Below, piece by piece: positions 1-9,236 of a stretch of 64,000 nucleotides of DNA; the stretch's first letter is position 1; the number at the start of each line of letters is the position of its first letter. The position numbers and the translations under genes are program-made. Location of the stretch: positions 124,001 to 188,000 of the forward strand of contig NZ_JAIUGX010000005.1 of assembly GCF_020164785.1 (NCBI RefSeq). Direction: 5' to 3'. Below the pieces are notes generated by a model. The model made no database searches and was not told where the DNA came from. It saw nothing but the letters and a program-made list of their open reading frames with translations. The stretch is from Mesorhizobium sp. ES1-1 (GTDB lineage: Bacteria > Pseudomonadota > Alphaproteobacteria > Rhizobiales > Rhizobiaceae).

Positions 1-2
1 AG

Positions 3-188
3 TATGTGAAGAAGCAGCCGCTCGCCTCTGTGAAGCTTCCCGGCGTGGAGCTGAATGTCGGCACAGCCCTGCCGGACACGGTCGAGCTGCACGAGGTCCC
101 GAACGTCAAGTACCGTTATGTCGTGGTTGATAACCGCACGGTTCTTGTCGATCCCTCAACGCGCAAGATCGTGAAGGTTTATAACTAA
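3..188 (+). CDS. DUF1236 family protein, 3' end only
   Basis: The reading frame is open to the left edge of the window, so this is the C-terminal part of a longer protein; a GTG at position 6 is only an internal codon. The visible 61 residues contain the typical DUF1236 ending: a stretch around ALPDTVELHEVP followed by YRYVVVDNRTVLVDP and a terminal basic/hydrophobic tail. DUF1236 proteins are small, usually exported proteins of Rhizobiales, often several domains in tandem, and have no established biochemical role. Nothing upstream can be judged. The family call rests on motif recognition only. Confidence 0.75.
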   Translation, partial: YVKKQPLASVKLPGVELNVGTALPDTVELHEVPNVKYRYVVVDNRTVLVDPSTRKIVKVYN

Positions 189-197
189 ACCGATTGC

Positions 198-236
198 CGC
201 TGGAGGCCCGCCGCGCCGAGCGACGGGCCTCCAGCG
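198..236. terminator. Hairpin after the DUF1236 gene
   Basis: A perfect 13-bp inverted repeat (arms 198-210 and 224-236, CGCTGGAGGCCCG and its complement) with a 13-nt loop begins 10 bases after the stop codon. It lies between the convergent DUF1236 gene and the Rieske oxygenase gene. No T-run follows on the plus strand, so it may be a Rho-assisted or weak terminator. Confidence 0.6.
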
Positions 237-426
237 AAACGGCAAGGCGGTGTTCGATAGTCCTCCCAAGCGCCATTGCGCAGATACCCTATGGCCATGG
301 ACCTTGGGCCGCCCGCTAATATCCGGCCACGAAGGGCAGGGGTCAGCAGCGGCCTTTTCCGTCTGGCTAAACTGGCCGACCGGCCCAGGCGACGACGCAC
401 GGGGAGAGTGCGCGGTCAAGCCACCC

Positions 427-1488
427 TCACAGCTCCAGTGCCGCAGCGACCCGTTCCTGGAAATACTGCACTCCCCGCTCATGCCGCCCCGAGAGCGGCC
501 CGGAGCTATAGGCGCCGGCGGCATAGTTGCGATGCGTATCGGCGCAGATCGTGTAGTCCTCGCGCACCACGGCCAAAGTGCCTTGCACGGATTTCGCCCT
601 GGTCTCGGATCCTTCTTCGGAGGTGTCTGCAAAGAAAAAATGGTAGTGCTGGTCCGTGTGGTGCGGGGAGGTCGGGTTAATGCGGCTAACGTTCATGCCG
701 CCATCGAAAAGCGACAGCGTCCAGTTCGGCCACATCCAAAGCCATTTGCCGCGATAGAAGAGGCCGTCTTTAGGCGGTGCTGTCATCCGGACATAACCGG
801 GATGGGCGGTGGTCTGGAAAGCTTCGAAGTCGATGGCAGCATAGAACGAGGGATGCGTGCCGGGGATGTGGTAGCCTTCGACGAAATTGTCGGTGTAGAT
901 CTTCCAGTTCGCCGCAAAGCTCACCGTGGCCTGATCTGTGGCGGCATAGGTCTCCAGCGGCTCGTCCGCCAGTTCGGCCGGCAGAGCGCCGAGTTGATCG
1001 AGAAGGCTCTCCTTCGGCTCGAGTGACGCAAAGAGCAGCCCGCGCCATTGCGACAATTGCACCGTCTCCAGCGGCCAGTCCTCAGGGATAATCGCGGGAT
1101 CCTTGCCGTACCATGGCGCCTGCACCAGCCGTCCAGTGTCGGCGAAGGACCATTTGTGGTAGGGACAAACGATCAGCCCACATTTTCCGGCGCCATCGGC
1201 CAGAAGTTTCGCGCCGCGGTGGCGGCAGACATTCTTGAACCCGCGCAAGGTCCCGTCGCGGCCGCGGATGGCGAAGACCGGCGTGCCGGCGATGTCGATG
1301 GCAAGGTATTGGCCTGATGTGGCGACCGAGGCGACAGGCCCCATGAACTGCCAGCTTTGCGCGAAGATGCTGCGCCGTTCCTGCTGCCAGATGTCGTCGC
1401 GGATATAAAGCGACGGGTCCAGGTTGAGGTATTGCGCAGGCGCAGCGTCGAGCGGCAGAGGGTCGGATCGCAACATATCCAGCGTCAT
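427..1488 (-). CDS. Rieske non-heme iron oxygenase, alpha subunit (aromatic ring-hydroxylating / betaine monooxygenase-like)
   Basis: A 353-residue oxygenase component. The N-terminal half holds the Rieske [2Fe-2S] motif, C88-x-H90 and C108-x2-H111. The C-terminal catalytic half carries the mononuclear iron site in NWKIYTDNFVEGYHIPGTH, with D200 as the likely bridging residue and H207 and H212 as iron ligands. I chose the ATG at 1488 because a GGAGAA ribosome site precedes it; the open frame extends further upstream without family similarity. No reductase or ferredoxin gene is adjacent, so the electron donor must be encoded elsewhere. Substrate is unknown: the same architecture serves aromatic ring hydroxylation and N-demethylation of betaines or choline. 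Confidence 0.85.
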   Translation of the reverse strand: MTLDMLRSDPLPLDAAPAQYLNLDPSLYIRDDIWQQERRSIFAQSWQFMGPVASVATSGQYLAIDIAGTPVFAIRGRDGTLRGFKNVCRHRGAKLLADGAGKCGLIVCPYHKWSFADTGRLVQAPWYGKDPAIIPEDWPLETVQLSQWRGLLFASLEPKESLLDQLGALPAELADEPLETYAATDQATVSFAANWKIYTDNFVEGYHIPGTHPSFYAAIDFEAFQTTAHPGYVRMTAPPKDGLFYRGKWLWMWPNWTLSLFDGGMNVSRINPTSPHHTDQHYHFFFADTSEEGSETRAKSVQGTLAVVREDYTICADTHRNYAAGAYSSGPLSGRHERGVQYFQERVAAALEL

Positions 1489-1693
1489 AGGCAATTCTCC
1501 GGTTGCGACAATCCTGTCGTAAGCGGGGCGACATCGCAAGGGAATTGGTCTGCTGCGCACAGGCTGCAAGCCAGCGTGCAACCTTGCTCTAACGCAGATT
1601 TCTGGAGTTGCGATCCGTTCCAGTTCGCCGATCTGGTGCCGACGGCGTTCAATGTCAGATGTGCAGGCTCCGTGCGAGGGAGCGCCGTGCCCC

Positions 1694-2488
1694 CTAACTG
1701 TCAGCCGAACCGGGCTCTGCCATCTTGCGATGCTGCTCGGCAAGCATGCCGGCCGGAGTAATGTTGGCAACTGCGGACTGCAATTTGTTCTTCAGCCCGC
1801 TGACAATGTCGCCATCGCCTCTCATCATCGCATCCCAACCCGTCTTGGCGACATCGGCGGGATCATCCTTTTCCTGCTGGCCGACCGTCGTATCGAGCAT
1901 ATCGGCACGTTCGAAGAACCGAGTGTCGGTGGCTCCCGGCATCAGGCAGGTCACCGTGACGTCGGTGTCCTTGAGTTCGTTACGCAGCGCAAAGGCAAAA
2001 CTGTTCACGAAGGCCTTGGTGCCGTTGTAGACCGCCTGGAACGAGCCGGGCATGAAGCCGGCGATCGAACCGGTCAGCAGTATCCTGCCCTTGTTTGCCG
2101 CGCGCATGTCGCGCCCGATTTTTTGCACGAGGTAGATGGTGCCGACGATGTTCGTGTCGACCACGCGCTTGGCCTCGTCAAAATCCTGCTCGAGGAACGC
2201 GTGGCCAAGGCCGCGTCCGGCGTTTGCAATCAGGATCTCCACCGGGCGTGCCAGTTCACGCGCGGCATCATAGAGCTGATCGACACCTTCGATGGTGGCG
2301 AGATCGGCCTGTATGGCTCGAACAACGGCTCCTCCCGCTTCAAGCTCGGAGGCTGCGTCGTTGATCTCAGGCTCGTCGGCCGCGATGACGAGGTCGTATC
2401 CTGCCGCAACAGCGAGCTTGGCGATTTGCAGGCCAATACCGCTGGAGGCGCCGGTGATGATTGCCAGGGGACGTGAGGTCTCAGCCAT
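1694..2488 (-). CDS. SDR family NAD(P)-dependent oxidoreductase
   Basis: A 264-residue classical short-chain dehydrogenase. It has the cofactor loop TGASSGIG near residue 13, the NAG motif near 88, a catalytic Ser in LLTGSIAG and the active-site YNGTK (YxxxK). An AAGGAG ribosome site precedes the ATG. It lies 14 bases downstream of the zinc alcohol dehydrogenase on the same strand, so the two are probably co-transcribed. The last 40 residues are more variable and may give substrate specificity. Substrate unknown. Confidence 0.88.
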   Translation of the reverse strand: MAETSRPLAIITGASSGIGLQIAKLAVAAGYDLVIAADEPEINDAASELEAGGAVVRAIQADLATIEGVDQLYDAARELARPVEILIANAGRGLGHAFLEQDFDEAKRVVDTNIVGTIYLVQKIGRDMRAANKGRILLTGSIAGFMPGSFQAVYNGTKAFVNSFAFALRNELKDTDVTVTCLMPGATDTRFFERADMLDTTVGQQEKDDPADVAKTGWDAMMRGDGDIVSGLKNKLQSAVANITPAGMLAEQHRKMAEPGSADS

Positions 2489-2502
2489 TTGAGCGCTCCT
2501 TG

Positions 2503-3678
2503 TTATGGCTTGAGGACGACTTTGATGCAGCCGTCCTTCTTGTCATTGAACATCTTGTAGAGATCGGGGCCTTCTTCGAGGCTGGCCGTATGGGTGATGA
2601 CAAAGGAGGGGTCAATGTCACCGTTCTCGATATGCGCCATCAGCTTGGGCAAGTATCCTTGAACCGGCGTCTGGGCCATTCGCATGGTGAGTCCGCGATT
2701 GATGGCGGACCCGAACGGGATCTTGTCGAGGAAGCCGCCATAGACGCCAACAACCGAGACCGTGCCAAAATTGCGCGTGCAGTGGATTGCCTGCCGCAGG
2801 ACATGCGGCCGGTCCGTACCCATGAAGGTCGCGACCTTCACCCTGTCTACCATCGCGTAGAAGCTGGAATTGGCGAGCGGCTCGGTTCCGACGGCATCGA
2901 TACAGGCGTCGGCGCCGCGTCCTTTGGTGAGTTCCTGGATGCGGTCGTAGACATCTTCAGCCAGGAAATCGATGGTGATCGCACCCGCGTCGCGAGCCAG
3001 TTCCAGGCGCTCCGGGACCGTGTCGATGGCGATGACACGCTCGGCTCCGAGCAGGAAGGCGCTCCTGATCGCCATCTGTCCGACAGGTCCGCAGCCCCAG
3101 ATGGCAATCGTGTCACCCTGCTGGATGTTGCAGAAATCCGCTGCCATGTAGCCGGTGGGGAATATGTCCGACAGGAACAGCACCTGTTCGTCGCTCAGGC
3201 CCGCCGGCACCTTGATCGGCCCGACATCGGCGTAGGGCACCCGAAGATATTCCGCCTGGCCGCCGGGAAAGCCGCCGAGGAGGTGCGAATAGCCGAACAG
3301 TCCGGCCGGCGAATGGCCCCACAATGTCTCGGCCTTTTCCTTGCTTTTCTGCGGATTTGAGCGCTCGCAGCCTGAGAAGGCTCCGCGCTTGCAGAAAAAG
3401 CACTCACCGCAGGCGATAACGAAGGGCACGACGACGCGGTCGCCGACTTTCAGATTGGAGACGCCAGATCCGACTTCGACCACTTCGCCCATATTCTCGT
3501 GGCCGAGCACATCGCCGCTATGCATGTCGGGGATGACGCCGTTGTAGAGATGAAGATCGGACCCGCAAATGGCGCAAGAGGTGATCTTGATGATCGCATC
3601 CGTAGGCGCCTCGATCGTCGGGTCTGGTACACTCTCGCAGCGGATGTCATGTTTGCCGTGCCAGGTCAGTGCGCGCAT
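2503..3678 (-). CDS. Zinc-dependent alcohol dehydrogenase (MDR superfamily, formaldehyde dehydrogenase-like)
   Basis: A 391-residue medium-chain dehydrogenase. Near residue 38 is CAICGSDLH with the catalytic-zinc Cys, followed by the GHE zinc motif. The structural-zinc lobe has four cysteines in [15 protein letters not shown]. The Rossmann segment is [11 protein letters not shown]. The length and internal insert resemble glutathione-independent formaldehyde dehydrogenase-type enzymes rather than short ADHs. A GGAGAGG site precedes the ATG. It heads a two-gene unit with the SDR downstream, and a possible EcfG-type stress promoter lies just upstream. Substrate is not deducible. Confidence 0.88.
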   Translation of the reverse strand: MRALTWHGKHDIRCESVPDPTIEAPTDAIIKITSCAICGSDLHLYNGVIPDMHSGDVLGHENMGEVVEVGSGVSNLKVGDRVVVPFVIACGECFFCKRGAFSGCERSNPQKSKEKAETLWGHSPAGLFGYSHLLGGFPGGQAEYLRVPYADVGPIKVPAGLSDEQVLFLSDIFPTGYMAADFCNIQQGDTIAIWGCGPVGQMAIRSAFLLGAERVIAIDTVPERLELARDAGAITIDFLAEDVYDRIQELTKGRGADACIDAVGTEPLANSSFYAMVDRVKVATFMGTDRPHVLRQAIHCTRNFGTVSVVGVYGGFLDKIPFGSAINRGLTMRMAQTPVQGYLPKLMAHIENGDIDPSFVITHTASLEEGPDLYKMFNDKKDGCIKVVLKP

Positions 3679-3706
3679 GGGTAGCCTCTCCGGTGAATCG
3701 AGGCTC

Positions 3707-3731
3707 TACGTCCCGCGCGTGCATTTGTTCC
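3707..3731 (-). promoter_or_regulatory. Possible EcfG (general stress sigma) promoter
   Basis: Read on the minus strand, GGAAC is followed after exactly 16 bases by CGTA, close to the alphaproteobacterial EcfG consensus GGAAC-N16/17-CGTT. The -10 element ends about 29 bases before the start of the alcohol dehydrogenase gene. One base departs from consensus, so this is tentative. Confidence 0.4.
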
Positions 3732-3969
3732 GGTGCGCGAACCGGCGGCTTGACCCGAATCCGTTCGAAACGGAGAGGGCGTTGATGCGGAGTCCTTAGG
3801 GCCGCTTACCGGCAATCCTCCCTACAGTCGACAGGCCGCAACAGGGCGGGGGCAGTCTGAGCTGCGGCTTCTCAGCTCGGTGCAACGCGGTTAAACATGA
3901 GGTATGCGGCTTGACAGCCGGAACGACGAGCTTGGCCACAGATCGCATTCGCGCCGGTGAGGACCTTCG

Positions 3970-5427
3970 ATGAACCATGCGAGCACTCCAAGCGTCGACG
4001 GCGACGCGACCGGACTCTCGAGCGCCATCGCCGAGCGCCGGCTTTCCTGTGAGCGCGTGATGCGTGATCATCTTGATCGCATCGAGCGCCTGAACCCGGA
4101 ATTCAACGCGATTGTTTCGCTGCGGGATCCCGAGGCGTTGATGCAGGATGCGCAAGCAGCCGATGCCGCCTTGTCCGCCGGGAGATATGGCGGATGGCTT
4201 CACGGATTGCCTGTTGCAATCAAGGACTTGGCCGAGACCGCGGGTCTGACGACCACCTATGGTTCTCCCCTCTATGCCGACAATGTGCCTGACGCCGACT
4301 GTCTGATGGCAGAACGCATAAGGAGTGCCGGTGCCATTTTCATCGGCAAGACCAACACGCCAGAGTTCGGCCTCGGATCCCACACTTACAATCCCGTCTT
4401 CGGAACCACCCGCAACGCCTACGATCCTTCCTTGAGCGCGGGCGGATCATCCGGCGGCGCCGCGGTGGCGCTGGCCTTGCGCCTTCTGCCGGTCGCCGAC
4501 GGTAGCGACATGATGGGCAGCCTGCGCAATCCCGCAGGCTGGAATAACATCTGGGGCTTCCGCCCGTCGTTCGGGCGGGTGCCCGACCTGCCGGCGGACG
4601 AATTGTTCCTGCATCAGCTGTCCACGTCCGGCCCCATGGCAAGGTCGGTTCGCGACCTGGCTCGGTTGCTGGATACGCTTGCCGGTGAAACCGAAGCTTT
4701 TCCGCTTTCCCTGCCATCCGAAGCCGAGAGCTTCGCTGCTGGTTTGGATAGCGATGTCGGGGGGCTGCGCGTCGGCTGGATCGGGGACTGGGGCGGCTAC
4801 TATCCAACCGACGCCAATCTGCTGGACACGACGCGCAATGGCCTCGAGGCGCTTGCGGCGCAAGGCGCGATCATCGAGCCGATCGAGCCGTATTTCGACC
4901 CGGCCCTGTTATGGAAGTCGTGGATGGCGCTCAGGCAGTGGAGTGTTTCGGCGGGACACGCGCAACGCTACGAGGATGCCGAAAGCAGGGAAAAGCTGAA
5001 GCCGGAATTGCGATGGGAAATCGAGGGCGGGCTGCGTCTGAGCGCCGCCGACATCCATGCGGCCAGCGTCATCCGAAGCAATTGGGTTCGTTGGCTGAAC
5101 GGCGCGTTCAGCCGTTTTGATGTGTTGGCGCTTCCGACCGCCCAGGTTTTCGCTTTCGACGCCACGATCTCCTGGCCCCGCCAGATCGCAGGACGGGCCA
5201 TGGATACTTATCATCGCTGGATGGAGATCGTCATTCCCGGCACTCTCTCGGGCCACCCGGTGCTTGCTGCTCCGGCCGGCTTCGACGACCGGGGCCGTAG
5301 TATAGGTGTCCAGCTCATCGGCCGGCCGCGAGGCGATCGGCGCTTGCTTCAGATCGCACGGGCCTACGAGCGATCGGCGCCGTGGATCGCGCGCACGCCT
5401 CCGGCGATCTCGCAAGCCGCCATGTGA
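3970..5427 (+). CDS. Amidase signature (AS) family amidase
   Basis: A 485-residue amidase that hydrolyses a C-N amide bond. The Ser-cisSer-Lys triad is visible: K85 in GLPVAIKDL, S160/S161 in AGGSSGG, and nucleophile S184 in GSDMMGSLRNPAG. The C-terminal half is variable, as usual, so the substrate cannot be read from sequence. It is transcribed divergently from the alcohol dehydrogenase across a 291-bp gap and is followed after about 160 bases by the GlcG-type gene. The catalytic core is intact and the length is normal for the family. Confidence 0.9.
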   Translation: MNHASTPSVDGDATGLSSAIAERRLSCERVMRDHLDRIERLNPEFNAIVSLRDPEALMQDAQAADAALSAGRYGGWLHGLPVAIKDLAETAGLTTTYGSPLYADNVPDADCLMAERIRSAGAIFIGKTNTPEFGLGSHTYNPVFGTTRNAYDPSLSAGGSSGGAAVALALRLLPVADGSDMMGSLRNPAGWNNIWGFRPSFGRVPDLPADELFLHQLSTSGPMARSVRDLARLLDTLAGETEAFPLSLPSEAESFAAGLDSDVGGLRVGWIGDWGGYYPTDANLLDTTRNGLEALAAQGAIIEPIEPYFDPALLWKSWMALRQWSVSAGHAQRYEDAESREKLKPELRWEIEGGLRLSAADIHAASVIRSNWVRWLNGAFSRFDVLALPTAQVFAFDATISWPRQIAGRAMDTYHRWMEIVIPGTLSGHPVLAAPAGFDDRGRSIGVQLIGRPRGDRRLLQIARAYERSAPWIARTPPAISQAAM

Positions 5428-5586
5428 TCATGTTTTCGGCCGGATATCGACTGATGGGTGCATCTTTCCGGCTGCCTGGGCCTCTGCCCACTTTGATCGG
5501 CAGATCTTGCCGACAGCAGAAACTCCCGTCCTGTTGATCAACCCTACGCCCTGTTGCATTGTTACGGAATCGCCAAGAGGACCATC

Positions 5587-6021
5587 ATGACCCTTTTACT
5601 CAGCCAGGCTCAAACCATTACAGCGGGTGCGATCGAGCATGCCGAACGAGAGGGGATGAAGCCTATCAGCGTGGTGGTGCTCGACGCGCGCGGCGCTTTG
5701 AAGGCCGCCGCGGCCATGGACGGGACCAGCTTGAAACGGACCGATATCGCCAGGGCCAAGGCAGATGGCGCTGTCGCGCTCGGCATGGGATCGCGCTCCT
5801 TGTTCAAGCGGGCAAAGGATCAGGCATTTTTCATCGCCGCCGCCACGCACGCCATCGGTGGCAGCCTGATGCCGGTGCCCGGAGGCGTGCTGATCCGCGA
5901 TGCCGCCGGCGCATTGCTGGGCGCGGTGGGCATTTCCGGATGCACGTCCGACAATGACGAGGCGGCCGCCATGGCCGGTATCGGCAAAGCGGGTTTGACC
6001 GGAGATCCCGGACAGGACTAG
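5587..6021 (+). CDS. GlcG/HbpS family protein
   Basis: A 144-residue single-domain protein of the GlcG/HbpS family, whose members bind haem or accompany glycolate and diol metabolism; their exact role is often unknown. Visible family features are the N-terminal alternation around AIEHAEREG, the segment VVLDARG, and a C-terminal GGVLIRD...GAVGISG block. I chose the ATG at 5587 because AAGAGG lies six bases upstream; an in-frame ATG at 5554 lacks a site. There is no secretion signal, so it should be cytoplasmic. It may be co-transcribed with the upstream amidase. Confidence 0.8.
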   Translation: MTLLLSQAQTITAGAIEHAEREGMKPISVVVLDARGALKAAAAMDGTSLKRTDIARAKADGAVALGMGSRSLFKRAKDQAFFIAAATHAIGGSLMPVPGGVLIRDAAGALLGAVGISGCTSDNDEAAAMAGIGKAGLTGDPGQD

Positions 6022-6211
6022 CTTGCCAGGCGAACAATCTTAGCCGCCCCCGACAGCGAGAACCGGCAACCACCAGGACGCGATCGGACGGGTTCATCGT
6101 TGCGCCTTGGCGCACAGCCTTGCTTCGCCCCGACAGCGCCTGCGGCAACGGGAACTGCGTTGGGTGGCTCGATTACAGATGCGGTCCGACGCCCTCAAAT
6201 CGCTGCACCCG

Positions 6212-6853
6212 TCAAAGAACGCTTTTGTCAGAACCATAGGGTTTGGCGATGCGGACCATGCCTTTTGTGCGAAGCCTTTGGTAGAAATAGAATAGCGCCA
6301 TCAAGCCGGTCGTCGTTCCCAGACCAAGGCACAGGGCGAGCCATAGCTCCGCACCGAAGAATGATGCCAGCAGAGCAACGCCCGCCGCGGCGACGATGGC
6401 GTTGACGAATGCGATCATCGTCGCGGCCGTCGTCAAATATGCCAGCAGCGGCCCTGTGCGAAGCGATGGCTCGGCGTCGTTTTCAGGCCAGCGACCGAAC
6501 TCCCTGGAAAACTGGAAGGCAGCTTCGTCGTCAAGGGTCCGATAAAAGGCTCTGATCCGCGCAATGCCGATATGGGCCTGCATGTTCTCAGCGGCGATGT
6601 CGACCAGCCTCAGAACCGTAAAAGCACCCAGCAGAAAGACCGATGGCAGCACAACCGCGACAAACGGCAGAAAGAACTCGGAAGACTTCGTCATAAAGCC
6701 GATTGCCACCAGAGCGCTGGATAGAGACATGATGTAGATCGTCGTCCGCGACGCCATTTCGCTGATGGATGTGCTGATGGCCGTTTGCTGGACGAAATGC
6801 TCTGTCGTGAGGGCGGCGATAAGCGCGGGGCTAGGCGTCGGCGTGTCAGCCAT
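6212..6853 (-). CDS. Unknown membrane protein with four predicted transmembrane helices
   Basis: A 213-residue protein I do not recognise. Hydrophobic segments at about residues 37-55, 60-84, 140-165 and 168-190 suggest two helical pairs separated by a charged loop of about 55 residues (around ENMQAHIGIARIRAFYRTLDD). The N-terminus is short and polar. There is no enzymatic motif. It sits alone between the convergent GlcG gene and the LacI regulator, which is on the same strand but 228 bases upstream, so it probably has its own promoter. Confidence 0.7.
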   Translation of the reverse strand: MADTPTPSPALIAALTTEHFVQQTAISTSISEMASRTTIYIMSLSSALVAIGFMTKSSEFFLPFVAVVLPSVFLLGAFTVLRLVDIAAENMQAHIGIARIRAFYRTLDDEAAFQFSREFGRWPENDAEPSLRTGPLLAYLTTAATMIAFVNAIVAAAGVALLASFFGAELWLALCLGLGTTTGLMALFYFYQRLRTKGMVRIAKPYGSDKSVL

Positions 6854-7081
6854 GGCGTGTGCCTCTCGTCAGGATTGCCTTGGATCAGTGATCATCTCGT
6901 CCGGTATTGTCAGCGGATCACCAGATGGCACGCGGTCCGCAGAGTATTCCTGGTGATTGCGCGAAGGCAACCGCCAGTTCCAAGTCAACTGACGTTACTG
7001 ATGTGACGGTCGGATTCCAACGATCATTGCCGAGGTGGGGAAATCACGCGAAGCTCCGGTGATTCTGATCGAAGACCAGGC

Positions 7082-8104
7082 TCACGCCGGGATGTGGGAA
7101 GATTTCAACGGGGAGCAACTCTCGCCGACCACGAGCGCCGGCTGGAACACAACGTTGCGGGAGGGCTCGGCGACCTTCCCTTCAATGCGGTCGACCAGCA
7201 TGCGCAGAGCCTCATTCGTCATGTCCTTGACCGGATGCTCGGTGCGGGTCAGCCGCGGCTTCAGTCCGCCTGCTCCAGCCACCGTATCGGTGGAGGCGAT
7301 CGACACATCCTCGGGGCAGCGCAGTCCGAGGTCGGCGACGGCCCGCATGACCCCGATGGCCATGACGCCATTGGCCACATAAAGGGCGGTCGGCCGGTCC
7401 GGCTGTCCGAGCAGATCGCGCGCGACCGAATAGGCGGTGTCCTCGCGGAACTCTCCGGAGCGCACATGCCCGGTCTTCGGGGCAAGCCCGCGGGCCGCCA
7501 TCGCGTCGAGCATGCCCTGCAGCCTGCCGCTGCCCGTGGTGAGCTGACTGGGACCGGTGATCGAGCCGATATCGCGATGGCCGAGATCGAGGAGGTAGTT
7601 GGTCGCCTGCTTTCCGGCCGACAAATTGTCGATGGTGACCGTGTCGACGCCGGCGTCGCCAATCGAACGGCCGAGCAAGACCACCGGCGCGCCGCCTTCG
7701 AAATCACGTCGCTGGTAATGGCTTTCGGCGCCGACGGGAACGATCACCGAGCCGTCGCAGCCCAATGTTCGAATGCGTGAAAAAATGCGCTTCTCGATAT
7801 CGGGCTTCTCGTCGCTGTTGAACAACACGAGCGAGTAGCCCCAGGCGGCGACTGCCGCCTCGGCTGCCGTGACGATGCGGGCATAGAAAGGATTTGCCAG
7901 GTCGGCCACGACAAGCGCGATCAGCTGGCTGCGCCCGCTGCGCAGATTGCGCGCCACCAGCGAAGGGGCGTAGCGAAGCTCGCGAACCGCGGCGAGCACA
8001 CGACTGCGCAGTTCGGGACTGACATAGGCGCTGTCGTTGACGACGGCGGAGACCGTGGCCGTTGATACACCGGCGGCTTCGGCGACGTCTTTTATGGTGG
8101 CCAT
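7082..8104 (-). CDS. LacI family transcriptional regulator
   Basis: A 340-residue repressor. Residues 1-50 form the LacI helix-turn-helix (TIKDVAEAAGVSTATVSAVVN) and hinge (LVARNLRSGRS); residues 60-330 are a periplasmic-binding-protein-like sugar sensor. It is divergent from the ABC transporter operon starting at 8282, the usual arrangement for a pathway-specific regulator. A perfect 16-bp palindrome lies 11 bases upstream of its start codon, so it probably represses itself and the transporter until a sugar-like ligand binds. Confidence 0.93.
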   Translation of the reverse strand: MATIKDVAEAAGVSTATVSAVVNDSAYVSPELRSRVLAAVRELRYAPSLVARNLRSGRSQLIALVVADLANPFYARIVTAAEAAVAAWGYSLVLFNSDEKPDIEKRIFSRIRTLGCDGSVIVPVGAESHYQRRDFEGGAPVVLLGRSIGDAGVDTVTIDNLSAGKQATNYLLDLGHRDIGSITGPSQLTTGSGRLQGMLDAMAARGLAPKTGHVRSGEFREDTAYSVARDLLGQPDRPTALYVANGVMAIGVMRAVADLGLRCPEDVSIASTDTVAGAGGLKPRLTRTEHPVKDMTNEALRMLVDRIEGKVAEPSRNVVFQPALVVGESCSPLKSSHIPA

Positions 8105-8114
8105 CTGCTCTCTT

Positions 8115-8130
8115 AGCTAATCGATTAGCT
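8115..8130. promoter_or_regulatory. LacI-type operator
   Basis: The sequence AGCTAATCGATTAGCT is a perfect 16-bp palindrome with the central CG typical of LacI/GalR operators. It lies between the divergent lacI-type gene and the ABC transporter operon, next to the regulator's start codon. Confidence 0.8.
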
Positions 8131-8281
8131 GACTTTTAGCCTCAATACTTCGCCTATTTTGGGTCTCTTTGCACGAATTTTGTTGCGAAGCGGTTCAGAA
8201 TGAGAAAATCTGCCGAAACGGTTAGGCGATGATCGGCTTCCATTCGCAGGCCCGCGTCCGACCTCACTAGGGAGAGAGAAC

Positions 8282-9223
8282 ATGAAAAACCTGACGTTCG
8301 GCGTTTTGGCCGCGGCTCTGGCATTGTCCGGCGCGCAGGCCAGGGCAGCCGACAAGCCCCTCCTGGGCATCGTTTCCATCAGCGCCACCGAATCCAACAA
8401 CGTCCGCTATATCCAAGGCGCGACCAAAGCGGCAGACGAACTCGGCTGGAAAGTCACCGTCGTCGACGCCGCGGGCAATGCGGACCAGGCCAACGCTGCC
8501 ATCCAGAACTTCGCCCAGCTTGGCGCGCATGCCATCATCGACATGGTGTTCCCCTATTCTTCCATCGGGGCCGGGCTCGCCGCAGCCGGTTCCGCGAACA
8601 TTCCCGTCGTCACCTGGGGCGGTGGGCTGGGCGGCACCGTCGCCGCCACCAACGGTTCGGGCGGCCCGATGGCCATCCCGGTCGTGGACCTCATGCTCAA
8701 GAACATGAACGGCAAGGGATCCATCCTGGCCCTGACCTATCACACCGGAGAAGTCTGCCGGAACCGAGAGCAGGTGATGGATGAAATGGTCGCCAAATAT
8801 CCCGACATCAAGGTGACCAAGAACGAGGTGCGCATTCCCGGCTACTTTGAAGATGGCGCGCAATACGCGAATGCATGGCTGGCCTCGCATCCCGCGGGAG
8901 ACGAGAAGCTGGCGATCTGGGGCTGCTGGGACGATCCCGCGATCGGTGCCATCGGCTCGCTGCGTGCCCAGAACCGCACCGATGTGATGGTGTATGGCAT
9001 CAACGGAAATGCCCAGGCTCTTGAAAATATCAAGAATGGTTTCATGACCGCCACGGCCTGGCAAGACAGCTACACCGAAGGCTATAACATGGCCAAGATG
9101 GTTGAAGAGATTGCCGCGGCCGGGAAGGGCTGGACGCCGAAGGCCGCCGAGGTTCCGGCGGTGCTGGTGACCAAGGACACGGTGGCGGATTTTCTGGCCA
9201 AGCATCCTGACGCGATCCAGTAG
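8282..9223 (+). CDS. Sugar-type ABC transporter substrate-binding protein (RbsB/type I PBP fold)
   Basis: A 313-residue periplasmic protein with a Sec signal peptide (MKNLTFGVLAAALALSGAQA, cleavage near residue 22). The mature part has the two-lobed type I fold: repeated Rossmann-like halves with LLGIVSISATESN at the start and VMVYGINGNAQALENIKNG in the second lobe. A GGGAGAGAG ribosome site precedes the ATG. It is the first gene of the operon with the ATPase, permease and MBL hydrolase. The ligand is probably a sugar or polyol-like compound but cannot be named. Confidence 0.9.
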   Translation: MKNLTFGVLAAALALSGAQARAADKPLLGIVSISATESNNVRYIQGATKAADELGWKVTVVDAAGNADQANAAIQNFAQLGAHAIIDMVFPYSSIGAGLAAAGSANIPVVTWGGGLGGTVAATNGSGGPMAIPVVDLMLKNMNGKGSILALTYHTGEVCRNREQVMDEMVAKYPDIKVTKNEVRIPGYFEDGAQYANAWLASHPAGDEKLAIWGCWDDPAIGAIGSLRAQNRTDVMVYGINGNAQALENIKNGFMTATAWQDSYTEGYNMAKMVEEIAAAGKGWTPKAAEVPAVLVTKDTVADFLAKHPDAIQ

Positions 9224-9236
9224 GCGCAGCCAGCTT

